Positions 1-5,763 are shown, counted from the stretch's first letter. The stretch: DNA of 7,959 bases from Bacteroidales bacterium (GCA_029938505.1 JAOZUV010000083.1:1-7959); one strand, 5' to 3'. The notes: generated by a model from the letters alone, not told the origin. Numbers and translations: made by a program.

Positions 1-233
1 TTATTTTTCAGATATTTTAAGCCATTTCCATGATCCCAATGTCCATGGCTTAAAACCACTATTTCAACATCATTAATATTAACATTTAATTTTTTTGCAT
101 TTTGTAAAAATATATCTGAGTGACCTGTATCGAAAAGTAATTTCATCCCATTATGTTCAATAAAATAGGAAAGCCCATGTTCGGCTAAAAAATTATCAGA
201 TGCTGTATTTTCTGTTAATACTGTCAGTTTCAT
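1..233 (-). CDS. MBL-fold metal-dependent hydrolase, N-terminal 77 residues (runs off the window)
   Basis: This is the N-terminus of a metallo-beta-lactamase-fold hydrolase; the rest lies beyond base 1. The signature SHGHWDHG (H63, H65, D67, H68) is the HxHxDH metal site that binds a dinuclear centre, usually zinc or iron. Upstream, LLFDTG (residues 32-37) is the usual strand before it. The start MKLTVLTEN and the overall pattern resemble the COG1237 group (dihydropterin-phosphate synthase-like hydrolases), but the substrate cannot be told from this fragment. Its ATG overlaps the TGA of the upstream NifX-like gene in an ATGA, which points to translational coupling and to one operon. COG1237-type hydrolases are often found near NifX-like and MinD-like genes in anaerobes (recalled family knowledge). 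Confidence 0.85.
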   Translation of the reverse strand, partial: MKLTVLTENTASDNFLAEHGLSYFIEHNGMKLLFDTGHSDIFLQNAKKLNVNINDVEIVVLSHGHWDHGNGLKYLKN

Positions 234-670
234 TTGTTCGTTTTATCAATTGATACTTTTAAAATTCCTGAATTTATAATAAAGAGTTTGTGATTCGATT
301 CATTTCTGTCCCACTCATCTTTAATCCAGTGTAAGTGTTTTGCTAAAGTTTCAATAATTTTATCAGGATATTCTTCCGATATCTTTACTGGAATAAAAGC
401 TTTGTTGATTAATTTGATGTTCTTCCCAAACTGCATAGATACCAATACATTTACACTTTTTTCTTGCAGGAAGTTAATTATAGCCTGCCCTTTTTTTTTC
501 GATCCATGCTCATGTTCTTCATCCATTAATTTGAATATATTGTTTTCCTCAGATATCAATATAATTTTATCATTCTCTTGTTTGTAAATAAGAAATTTGT
601 CGGCATCTCCAAAATGTCTTTTTTCAAATTTATTTTCTTTATTAACAGCGAAAGCAAATACTAATTTCAT
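230..670 (-). CDS. NifX/NifB-C-like (dinitrogenase Fe-Mo cofactor family) protein, 146 aa
   Basis: A small cytosolic protein of the Nif-Fe-Mo-cofactor domain family (PF02579; NifX, NifB C-terminus, MTH1175, ORP). The N-terminus begins on a strand (MKLVFAFAV) followed by HFGDADKF (residues 19-26), the family's HFGxxxxF signature. The central section holds an acidic/His stretch MDEEHEH (49-55), a KKK tract and a strand VNVLVSMQFG (73-82), where the family normally has a Gly-rich turn. At 146 aa it is longer than the usual 105-120 aa. The extra C-terminus (about 110-146) contains HLHWIKDEWDR and ends on a predicted strand. Members bind or carry metal-sulfur clusters; which metal is unknown here. 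It is the third such paralogue in the cluster. An A9 tract (491-499 on plus) encodes K58-K60 and is an indel-prone site. Confidence 0.75.
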   Translation of the reverse strand: MKLVFAFAVNKENKFEKRHFGDADKFLIYKQENDKIILISEENNIFKLMDEEHEHGSKKKGQAIINFLQEKSVNVLVSMQFGKNIKLINKAFIPVKISEEYPDKIIETLAKHLHWIKDEWDRNESNHKLFIINSGILKVSIDKTNK

Positions 671-684
671 TTTTTAAAATTTAT

Positions 685-1059
685 TTATTGTTCTTTTATT
701 TCGAAAATATTCCCGGCTTTGTCCCTTATAAAAACCATTTCAGAATTTTCTTTCTTTTTCTGAATAATTCTATAATTGAGTTTCTTCGCTTTTTTAATTA
801 TCAAATTTCTATCCTCAACTGAAATGCATAAATGCCTGAAACATTGATTATATAACTCCGGACTTATAAAGATTTCTAAAAACGCATTATCTTTTTCCAT
901 TAAATAAATCACTGGGCTATAATTAATTCCAAAAATTTCCCAAGAAAGATCATTATTTATGGAAAAGGTCTTCACCTCATTCATTCCTAAAATATTTTGA
1001 TAGAATTTTTTTATTTCAGAACGATCTTTTATTGCTAAACCAATATGTTCAAGTTTCAT
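685..1059 (-). CDS. VOC-superfamily (glyoxalase/dioxygenase-like) metalloprotein, 124 aa
   Basis: A vicinal-oxygen-chelate-fold protein made of two beta-alpha-beta-beta-beta units. The opening MKLEHIGLAIKD and the closing RDKAGNIFEIKEQ are typical of the glyoxalase I / methylmalonyl-CoA epimerase branch. The four positions that usually bind the metal appear intact: H5, E62 (in FLEIF), H76 (in FRHLCIS) and E120 (in NIFEI). This suggests a functional divalent-metal site rather than an antibiotic-binding VOC protein. The substrate is unknown. The length is normal for a single-unit VOC protein. It begins 3 nt after the methyltransferase stop and is followed after 14 nt by a NifX-like gene, so it is almost certainly in the same transcript. 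No strong ribosome binding site was seen. Confidence 0.8.
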   Translation of the reverse strand: MKLEHIGLAIKDRSEIKKFYQNILGMNEVKTFSINNDLSWEIFGINYSPVIYLMEKDNAFLEIFISPELYNQCFRHLCISVEDRNLIIKKAKKLNYRIIQKKKENSEMVFIRDKAGNIFEIKEQ

Positions 1060-1062
1060 GTA

Positions 1063-1716
1063 TTATGATATTTTTTTTGCTTGTAGCAAGCGCACATACT
1101 TTTTTAGGTAAAACGATTCTTTAAACTCATTAAATCCAACATCTTTTAATATCGATTTCCAGTCTTTTTCGATATAGTCAAAAGCATATTTACATTCAAT
1201 TTTTTTAAAGATATACCGATGATGAAAAGGCATTTTGTTCATATCAAATTCGGCGAAATCAAGTATGCTGAATATTCCCCCTGGCTTAAGATGATTATAT
1301 GCATTTGAGATCACATTATTTCGTACTTCGTGTGGAAAACCATGAATAACAAAGCTGATAAAAACCCGGTCGAATTGCTGGCCTAATTCGAAAAGCTGAT
1401 CAATTCTTTGATTGACAAATTTGATATTTGGATTGTTTTTGAATTTTTCCAGAAACTGCCGTTCCATATTCTCAGAAATATCCATTCCTGTAATTGAAGA
1501 TTTATCTGAAACATAATTATTTATCAGCATGATATTCCTTCCGGTTCCACAGCCAATATCCAAAATATTTTCATTTGGTTTGATTTCAAGATCGGCAATA
1601 GCTTTTTTAATAAACCCTTTATATTGACCAAACGAAGCAATATTCATTATCTGATCGTAATGTTTTGCTGTAAATGTTGATAATTCAACTCCTGAATCTG
1701 GATATATTTTCTCCAT
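1063..1716 (-). CDS. class I SAM-dependent methyltransferase (UbiE/type-11-like), 217 aa
   Basis: A Rossmann-fold methyltransferase. Motif I is ILDIGCGTGRN (about residues 51-61), the acidic residue that binds the ribose of SAM is D79 (in ITGMDIS), and the post-IV motif is LKPGG (143-147) followed by FSILDF. The C-terminal half (HHRYIFKKIECKYAF, then DWKSILKDVGF) resembles UbiE/COQ5-like small-molecule methyltransferases, but the substrate is unknown. I chose the ATG at 1716. An in-frame TTG at 1749 would add 11 residues (LKLTTIKLNK-type sequence), but the family does not need them and the GGAG before it is only 3 nt away. A 50-80 base spacer separates it from the NifX-like gene upstream, the largest gap in this part of the operon. 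It may modify a ligand or a protein of the cluster, which is inference. Confidence 0.85.
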   Translation of the reverse strand: MEKIYPDSGVELSTFTAKHYDQIMNIASFGQYKGFIKKAIADLEIKPNENILDIGCGTGRNIMLINNYVSDKSSITGMDISENMERQFLEKFKNNPNIKFVNQRIDQLFELGQQFDRVFISFVIHGFPHEVRNNVISNAYNHLKPGGIFSILDFAEFDMNKMPFHHRYIFKKIECKYAFDYIEKDWKSILKDVGFNEFKESFYLKKYVRLLQAKKIS

Positions 1717-1796
1717 TTTATTCAATTTTATTGTTGTTAATTTTAGCAAATGCTCCTTCGGCTGCTTTAATTATTATTACATTGACGCATTCCTTT

Positions 1797-2135
1797 TTAG
1801 AATTTTCTCAGATCATCTCTTTTATAAGCCTCAAATGCTTTTTTGATAGACATTTCACCCGCACCAATATAAACTTTCATTCCTGTTTTTTCGAGAACTG
1901 TTGCAGCGTTTCCACCGGGACCGTTTCCCGTAATTAAAACATCGGGGTTTAGTTCAAATAGTTTTTGTGCGGTTTTTGGACCAGCACCATGAGCTTCACC
2001 CTCTATTTCTCTGTTGTCAAAACTTGTTAATTTGTCTTTTTCTTCATCATAAATTAATATGAATTCGGTTCTTCCAAAACGTGGATCCATCATCGAATTC
2101 CATTCAGTTCCTTTTGTTGTAAAAGCTATTTTCAT
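1797..2135 (-). CDS. NifX/MTH1175/ORP-like metal-sulfur cluster protein, 112 aa
   Basis: A canonical single-domain member of PF02579. It opens MKIAFTTKGTEW, followed by MDPRFGRTEFILIYD (residues 16-30), which matches the MDxRFGRxxxFxxxD pattern of the MTH1175/orange-protein branch. It continues with GAGPKTAQ (50-57) and the Gly-rich turn ITGNGPGGNAA (68-78), then KVYIGAG and a C-terminal helix ending DDLRKF. The length matches the family (about 110-120 aa). In Desulfovibrio ORP, a protein of this family non-covalently binds a Mo-Cu-sulfide cluster and partners with MinD-type ATPases. Here it follows two such ATPases by 11 nt, so this is the best ORP counterpart in the window. There are no cysteines in it, which fits non-covalent cluster binding. 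The cluster identity is unknown. Confidence 0.85.
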   Translation of the reverse strand: MKIAFTTKGTEWNSMMDPRFGRTEFILIYDEEKDKLTSFDNREIEGEAHGAGPKTAQKLFELNPDVLITGNGPGGNAATVLEKTGMKVYIGAGEMSIKKAFEAYKRDDLRKF

Positions 2136-2146
2136 AATTATTTTAT

Positions 2147-3016
2147 TTATAGATTTTTAGTTTTTCCCCAGCTTTTAATTAAGCTGTTTTTTAAATTACT
2201 TTGATCATATTCGACGATGGTTTCACCATTAAGCATTGCTTTTGTGAAGTTTTCATCGTAGGGAATATTGGAAATATGAATAATATTTTCAGTGGATAAA
2301 TAATCAATAATTTCTTGCGATTTTTCAGTATTTATATCGTATTTATTGATAATACAGCCTGCCTTGATTTTAAATTTTTTCACTAACTCATAAACTCTTT
2401 TTAAATCATGTAAGCCAGCAACACTGGGTTCGGTGACCAAAACAACAAAATTTGCTCCTGAAAGTGATGATACAACCGGACATCCAATTCCCGGAGATCC
2501 GTCAACAATGACATAATCACTATTATTTTTTTCAGCTATTTGCTTCGCATCATTTTTAACTTTAGCAACTAATTTTCCTGAATTATCTGCTCCAATACCA
2601 AGCTTGGCATGCACCATGGTGCTACCAAGTTTTGTGGTAGAAATATAGCTTTTCCCAACATTTAAACTTTCGTTTGTTATGGCTTCTGTTGGACAAATAC
2701 GGGCACAATATCCACAACCCTCGCAGCTTAAAGGATCAACAATGTATTGCTCATTTATTATCGGAATAGCATAGAAACGACAAACGTCTGCACATTTGCC
2801 ACAACTATTACATTTATCCTGATCAATTTTGGCAAGTTCACCACTGTAAAAATCTTCAGATATTTTAAAATCTGGTTTCATTAAAAGATGCATATCAGCA
2901 GCATCAACATCGCAATCTGCTACCACAATATCTTTTCCTCCTAAATATGCAAAAGATGCTGTAATTGAGGTTTTACCGGTGCCGCCTTTTCCCGAAATTA
3001 TGACTATTTCTTTCAT
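2147..3016 (-). CDS. MinD/NifH-superfamily ATPase with inserted 2x[4Fe-4S] ferredoxin domain (copy 1), 289 aa
   Basis: A P-loop ATPase of the MinD/ParA/NifH superfamily with a ferredoxin domain inserted between the N-terminal strand-helix units and the switch regions (COG1149 type). The deviant Walker A is GKGGTGKTS (residues 9-17), and ADCDVDAAD (33-41) follows. Two CxxCxxCxxxC motifs lie at C69/C72/C75/C79 and C98/C101/C104/C108, so two [4Fe-4S] clusters are expected. Switch II reads VDGSPGIGCPV where the usual form is DxPPG. The later EPSVAGLHDLKRV motif is typical of the group. Its ATG overlaps the TGA of the sister ATPase (ATGA), and AGGGGGG lies about 7 nt upstream as a plausible binding site. 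In Desulfovibrio, paired ATPases of this kind belong to the ORP complex. The likely role is ATP-dependent assembly or delivery of a metal-sulfur cluster. Confidence 0.9.
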   Translation of the reverse strand: MKEIVIISGKGGTGKTSITASFAYLGGKDIVVADCDVDAADMHLLMKPDFKISEDFYSGELAKIDQDKCNSCGKCADVCRFYAIPIINEQYIVDPLSCEGCGYCARICPTEAITNESLNVGKSYISTTKLGSTMVHAKLGIGADNSGKLVAKVKNDAKQIAEKNNSDYVIVDGSPGIGCPVVSSLSGANFVVLVTEPSVAGLHDLKRVYELVKKFKIKAGCIINKYDINTEKSQEIIDYLSTENIIHISNIPYDENFTKAMLNGETIVEYDQSNLKNSLIKSWGKTKNL

Positions 3017-3879
3017 TTTACACCCCCCTTTTTTAATTTCAAAATGTAATCTTTGATGTTTTCCAGTTGTCGTTTTATTTCAGGAATTTCATTATAAATT
3101 AATTCTCCGCGAGAGTATAATTCTGCTGCTTTTCTGTTATTAGGAATTTTAGCCAGAATAGGGATGTTTTCTTTTTCGCAATAATCTAATACATCATTGT
3201 TGCCAATACCAAAACGATTTATAATTACACCAAAATCTTTTTTTAATTTTTTTATTGTATCTACTGCTAAGCTTAAATCGTGTAATCCAAAAGGAGTTGG
3301 TTCTGTAATTAAAATCACAAAATCGGCATCTTTGCTTGCTTCAATAACTGGGCAAGAAGTTCCGGGAGGAGAATCAAATAATTTTATTGTGTTTTTTGAG
3401 AAATGCTTATCAATGTATTTCTGGGTTTGCGAAATTAATGGAACCGCTTGCTCTTCACCAATGTCCAATCTGCTTTCGATGAATGATAAATTATCAATTT
3501 GAAAATGTTTTAAATTTCCCATTTTTTTGGGTATCATTGGTAAAGCATTTGTTGGGCATAATTCGGAGCAGGCATAGCATCCATGGCATAATTCAGGGAA
3601 CACCATTATTTGAGGACCTAATTGTATTACCGCATGAAAATTACAGACTTCCTGACATATTCCGCACAGTGTACATTTGTCTTCAATCCATTCGGGTATC
3701 ATTTTATATTTCTCCTCTTTATGGATTAATTCTCCTCTTATAAATAAACCGGAATTTGGTTCTTCTACATCCAAATCTGCCAAAACAATTTTTTCAGATT
3801 CTGCTAAATATGCTGCAAGATTTGTTGACAAAGTTGTTTTGCCTGTCCCCCCTTTACCGCTAGCAATTGCAATTTTCAC
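3013..3879 (-). CDS. MinD/NifH-superfamily ATPase with inserted 2x[4Fe-4S] ferredoxin domain (copy 2), 288 aa
   Basis: The sister of the next gene downstream and of the same architecture. Walker A is GKGGTGKTT (residues 8-16), then ADLDVEEPN (34-42). The inserted ferredoxin has C69/C72/C75/C79 and C98/C101/C104/C108, at exactly the same positions as in copy 1. Switch II is the canonical FDSPPGTSCPV, followed by EPTPFGLHDLSLAV. The start is a GTG at 3879; the first residues KIAIASGKGG match the family N-terminus, so the start is secure although no ribosome binding site stands out. The gene begins 5 nt after the TrmO-like stop and overlaps copy 1 by 4 nt. The two sequences differ widely outside the motifs, which suggests an old duplication and a heteromeric pair, as with the tandem ATPases of the Desulfovibrio ORP operon. 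Confidence 0.9.
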   Translation of the reverse strand: MKIAIASGKGGTGKTTLSTNLAAYLAESEKIVLADLDVEEPNSGLFIRGELIHKEEKYKMIPEWIEDKCTLCGICQEVCNFHAVIQLGPQIMVFPELCHGCYACSELCPTNALPMIPKKMGNLKHFQIDNLSFIESRLDIGEEQAVPLISQTQKYIDKHFSKNTIKLFDSPPGTSCPVIEASKDADFVILITEPTPFGLHDLSLAVDTIKKLKKDFGVIINRFGIGNNDVLDYCEKENIPILAKIPNNRKAAELYSRGELIYNEIPEIKRQLENIKDYILKLKKGGVK

Positions 3880-3884
3880 TTTTT

Positions 3885-4364
3885 TTATTTTAAGATTAAA
3901 TTATTTGGAGTTTTGTTGTTCTCAAAATGCTTATCTACCCAACCCGATTTTACATTTTCTCTATTATCAAAATGCTTCACGAAAGGTTTGATATCTAAAA
4001 GAGGTGTTCCGTCAAACATATCTACTTCGGTAAAAAACAATTTGTTCCCAACTATTTTTTTAATTTTAACAATAGAAAGTCCAATTTTGTTGGGTCGGTA
4101 TGGACTTCGAATGGCAAAGATTCCATGTTCAACCTTTTCAAGGAAAGGTTGTGAAATAATTTTCACCTCTCTCACTTCATGAAAATGATAAATTAAAATG
4201 GCATGACTAAAGCCGTCCAAATCGCGTAAGCCATCTGAGTACTCATCATTAATATTGCAGCAGCCCTCTGTATTATCTTCAAAATATCCTTGAATAGGAA
4301 TATTTTTTTGATCTTTAAATGGGGTGTTGATTATTCCAATCGGTGATAATTTTATTTCATCCAT
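3885..4364 (-). CDS. TrmO/TsaA-domain protein (minimal form), 159 aa
   Basis: A TsaA/TrmO-domain protein (PF01980). In E. coli, TrmO uses SAM to N6-methylate threonylcarbamoyladenosine at tRNA position 37. The start IKLSPIGIINTPF, the LDGFSHAILIYHFH strand (49-62), the signature FAIRSPYRPNKIGLSIV (83-99) and DMFDGTPLLDIKPF (115-128) are all present. At 159 aa it holds only the beta-barrel domain and lacks the C-terminal domain of the ~235-aa E. coli enzyme; short stand-alone forms are common in archaea and anaerobes. The canonical RPNPIG is RPNKIG here. It sits 5 nt from the NifX-like gene upstream and 5 nt from the ATPase downstream, inside a metal-cluster operon, so a substrate other than tRNA is possible. 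That is inference, and the family assignment is firmer than the function. Confidence 0.85.
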   Translation of the reverse strand: MDEIKLSPIGIINTPFKDQKNIPIQGYFEDNTEGCCNINDEYSDGLRDLDGFSHAILIYHFHEVREVKIISQPFLEKVEHGIFAIRSPYRPNKIGLSIVKIKKIVGNKLFFTEVDMFDGTPLLDIKPFVKHFDNRENVKSGWVDKHFENNKTPNNLILK

Positions 4365-4369
4365 TTTAT

Positions 4370-4714
4370 TTAGTGGTCACAAAGATTCTGGCCTGTTTGT
4401 AGGCTATCATTTATATAATCTTCAACCAGTTTTTGAGGAGAACCATCCATCACACCCATGTGAACTTCAATATTGTTTTGTGCAAAAAGGTCTTGGGCTT
4501 TTTGTCCCATTCCTCCTGCAATAATTACGTGTACTCCATGATCTGCTAAAAATCTGGGGTAAACTCCCGGCTGATGAACTGGTGGAGTTAACATTTCTTC
4601 TTTAGTTACTTTATTATCTATAGTCTCCACAATTGCAAATTTTTCACAATGCCCAAAATGAGCGGTTAGTGCACCATTTAAAGTAGGTATTGCGAACATC
4701 TTTTTATTCTCCAT
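4370..4714 (-). CDS. NifX-like protein with C-terminal NxCDH motif, 114 aa
   Basis: A PF02579-family protein of a distinct subgroup. Its signature is HFGHCEKFAIV (residues 19-29), followed by the loop PPVHQPGVYPRFLAD (44-58), the Gly-rich turn IIAGGMGQKA (64-73), VHMGV, and the C-terminus TGQNLCDH. Unlike the other two paralogues it has Cys and His residues (H19, C22, H47, C112, H114) that could bind metal directly. The PPxHxPGxxPxxL loop and the terminal CDH recur together in NifX-like proteins of anaerobes as I recall the family. The start is ATG 4714. A second ATG at 4699, with GGAG 9 nt before it, would give MFAIPTLNG and remains possible. It follows the zinc-ribbon gene by 18 nt. Confidence 0.85.
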   Translation of the reverse strand: MENKKMFAIPTLNGALTAHFGHCEKFAIVETIDNKVTKEEMLTPPVHQPGVYPRFLADHGVHVIIAGGMGQKAQDLFAQNNIEVHMGVMDGSPQKLVEDYINDSLQTGQNLCDH

Positions 4715-4732
4715 TTTTTCTTAGGTTTTAGT

Positions 4733-4954
4733 TTATTTGTTGTTTTTTAATAATTCTTCTCTAATCATTGTTTTCCCACACTTAGGGCATTTAATAGTGG
4801 TGCATTTTATACCCTGTTGATGAGGTGTTTTCTCTCCGCATTTGGCACAAATACAATAACCACCGGGGCCTAATGCCCCACCCTTATTACGACCTTGTCC
4901 TCCTCCCTTTCCGAGGCCTTTGCCTGTTCCTGTGTTTTTATGTTGATTGTTCAT
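4733..4954 (-). CDS. small Gly/Lys-rich zinc-ribbon protein, 73 aa
   Basis: A small two-part protein. Residues 1-33 are a low-complexity, strongly basic Gly/Lys/Asn segment (TGTGKGLGKGGGQGRNKGG, then LGPGG). Residues 34-64 form a compact zinc-ribbon-like or rubredoxin-like module with six cysteines: C34, C36, C39 (CxCxxCG), C51, and C56, C59 (CPKCGKTM), plus H45 in the conserved PHQQG. This C-terminal module occurs in short conserved proteins of unknown function in anaerobes, usually near NifX-like and MinD-like genes (recalled, not checked). It may bind zinc or iron, or an Fe-S species. It is the first gene after the intergenic hairpin at 4967-4996. The ATG at 4954 follows an A-rich leader without a Shine-Dalgarno site. 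No function can be assigned. Confidence 0.8.
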   Translation of the reverse strand: MNNQHKNTGTGKGLGKGGGQGRNKGGALGPGGYCICAKCGEKTPHQQGIKCTTIKCPKCGKTMIREELLKNNK

Positions 4955-4966
4955 TTTTTAAATATT

Positions 4967-4996
4967 AAAAGCAGACAATAATTTCTGCCTGCTTTT
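4967..4996 (-). terminator. intergenic hairpin with A/T-rich stem ends (attenuator, partial terminator or processing site)
   Basis: An inverted repeat lies in the 49-nt gap between the DUF5320 and zinc-ribbon genes. On the minus strand AAAAGCAGGC pairs with GTCTGCTTTT around a 10-nt loop. That gives 10 pairs with one G.U, or 11 if the first loop pair is counted. The T-run is part of the stem, so it can act in both directions. In an otherwise tightly packed operon it probably tunes expression of the downstream genes relative to DUF134-DUF5320, or stabilises an mRNA end. A full stop is less likely because no promoter could be seen after it. Confidence 0.55.
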
Positions 4997-5003
4997 GTTA
5001 GCC

Positions 5004-5303
5004 CTAATCTTTATCCGGGTTTTCTGAAAGTTTTGTTTCTAAAAATGATAATTGCTCTTTTAAAGCAGTAATCTCATTTTTGAGCATTTCTTTATCAGAA
5101 GAATATTGTGGTTCAGAATAATTATAATTTCCAAATCCTCTTCTAAACCCTCTTCCAAAATTACGCGTAAGACCTCTTCTGAAACCACGATCGAATCCGC
5201 CACTAAATGATAAATCTGATGTGTTATTTCCTGAGCATGAGCCCATACGTTTACCCGTTAAAGGACCTCGACCTTCCGGACCCGTTTTGTTTCCTGCTGG
5301 CAT
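5004..5303 (-). CDS. DUF5320-family Gly/Arg-rich protein with C-terminal coiled coil, 99 aa
   Basis: The N-terminus MPAGNKTGPEGRGPLTGKRMGSC matches the MPxGDxTGPxGxGPxTGRxxGxC opening of the DUF5320 family. The middle (about 34-58) is a repetitive basic Gly-Phe-Arg segment: GFDRGFRRGL, then RNFGRGFRRGFG. The C-terminus (about 69-93) is a predicted coiled coil (KEMLKNEITALKEQLSFLETKL), so the protein probably oligomerises. The start is ATG 5303, fixed by the family match and by a strong AGGAGGT site; the frame is open for 20 more codons upstream, but that stretch is shadow coding of DUF134. It overlaps the DUF134 gene by 53 nt. DUF5320 genes commonly accompany DUF134, NifX-like and MinD-like genes in anaerobes (recalled). 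Function is unknown; a scaffold for a metal-sulfur assembly is one guess. Confidence 0.8.
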   Translation of the reverse strand: MPAGNKTGPEGRGPLTGKRMGSCSGNNTSDLSFSGGFDRGFRRGLTRNFGRGFRRGFGNYNYSEPQYSSDKEMLKNEITALKEQLSFLETKLSENPDKD

Positions 5304-5763
5304 AATTACCTCCTTTTTTTTGATTGTTTGTATTAACGCAACACCTGCCATGTCCAAACCCACCTGCCAGATTTAATAAATTATTGGAATTGCAAGATGG
5401 GCATTCCGTTAAAGTTTCATTAAAGTTTATTCTGAACATATGGCCACAACTTTGGCAGCGCATTAAATTTTTTCTGAAATGTATATTTCCACCCTCGATA
5501 GTTAGTAGCTTCCCGTTAATAATAAGTTCTGAAATTTTCTTTCTTGATTTTTCAATTAATCGTGTGAAAGTAGATCTCGAAATTTCCATTTCTTCGGCAG
5601 CTTCGGCGTGTGATAGCCCTTGGTTGTCGGCTAAGCGGAAAGCTTCAAATTCATCAAGTGTTAATAGTGTTTGTTCAAGTGATTGCCCTTTTATTCCCAC
5701 AGGTTTAAATTCTGAAAAGAGTGGAGGCTCGTGTACGATTCTTTTATTTTTTGGTCTTGGCAT
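5251..5763 (-). CDS. DUF134 (UPF0251) family DNA-binding protein with zinc ribbon, 170 aa; probable operon regulator
   Basis: The first gene of the cluster and its likely regulator. MPRPKNKRIVHEPP is the characteristic DUF134 start. LTLDEFEAFRLADNQGLSHAEAAEEMEISRSTFTRLI (about 34-70) forms a sigma-70-region-4-like helix-turn-helix, with LSHAEAAEEMEISRSTFTRL as the HTH. A C4 zinc ribbon follows: CQSC (C103, C106) and CPSC (C121, C124). GGFGHGRCC (134-142) matches the Gly/Cys tail often seen in the family. After about residue 150 the sequence (GGNYASRKQNGSG onward) is simply DUF5320 coding DNA in another frame, entered through an A8 tract; one extra A would end the protein two codons later, just before the DUF5320 ATG. 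It is preceded by a Bacteroidota-type promoter with palindromes, so autoregulation is likely. The metal or redox signal is unknown. Confidence 0.88.
   Translation of the reverse strand: MPRPKNKRIVHEPPLFSEFKPVGIKGQSLEQTLLTLDEFEAFRLADNQGLSHAEAAEEMEISRSTFTRLIEKSRKKISELIINGKLLTIEGGNIHFRKNLMRCQSCGHMFRINFNETLTECPSCNSNNLLNLAGGFGHGRCCVNTNNQKKGGNYASRKQNGSGRSRSFNG
5308..5314 (-). promoter_or_regulatory. strong Shine-Dalgarno site for the DUF5320 gene
   Basis: AGGAGGT stands 5 nt before ATG 5303 and is preceded by A7. It is by far the best ribosome binding site in a window where most genes have none, and it lies inside the DUF134 reading frame. It decides the DUF5320 start against the upstream in-frame ATGs, and suggests high-level or re-initiating translation. 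Confidence 0.8.

Noticed and set aside
1717..1749. TTG start at 1749 for the methyltransferase, with GGAG 3 nt upstream
   Set aside because: The spacing is too short and the extra 11 residues are basic and not part of the fold; ATG 1716 gives a normal N-terminus. It stays a possible alternative.
5304..5363. DUF5320 extended upstream to the ATG at 5363
   Set aside because: The DUF5320 signature starts at MPAGNKTGP (5303) and has a strong AGGAGGT site; the upstream 20 codons are DUF134 coding DNA in another frame.
1..5763. Nitrogenase (nif) cluster
   Set aside because: NifX-like domains and NifH-superfamily ATPases are present, but no nifD, nifK, nifE, nifN or radical-SAM NifB, and the ATPases carry MinD-type ferredoxin inserts rather than the NifH cysteine pair.
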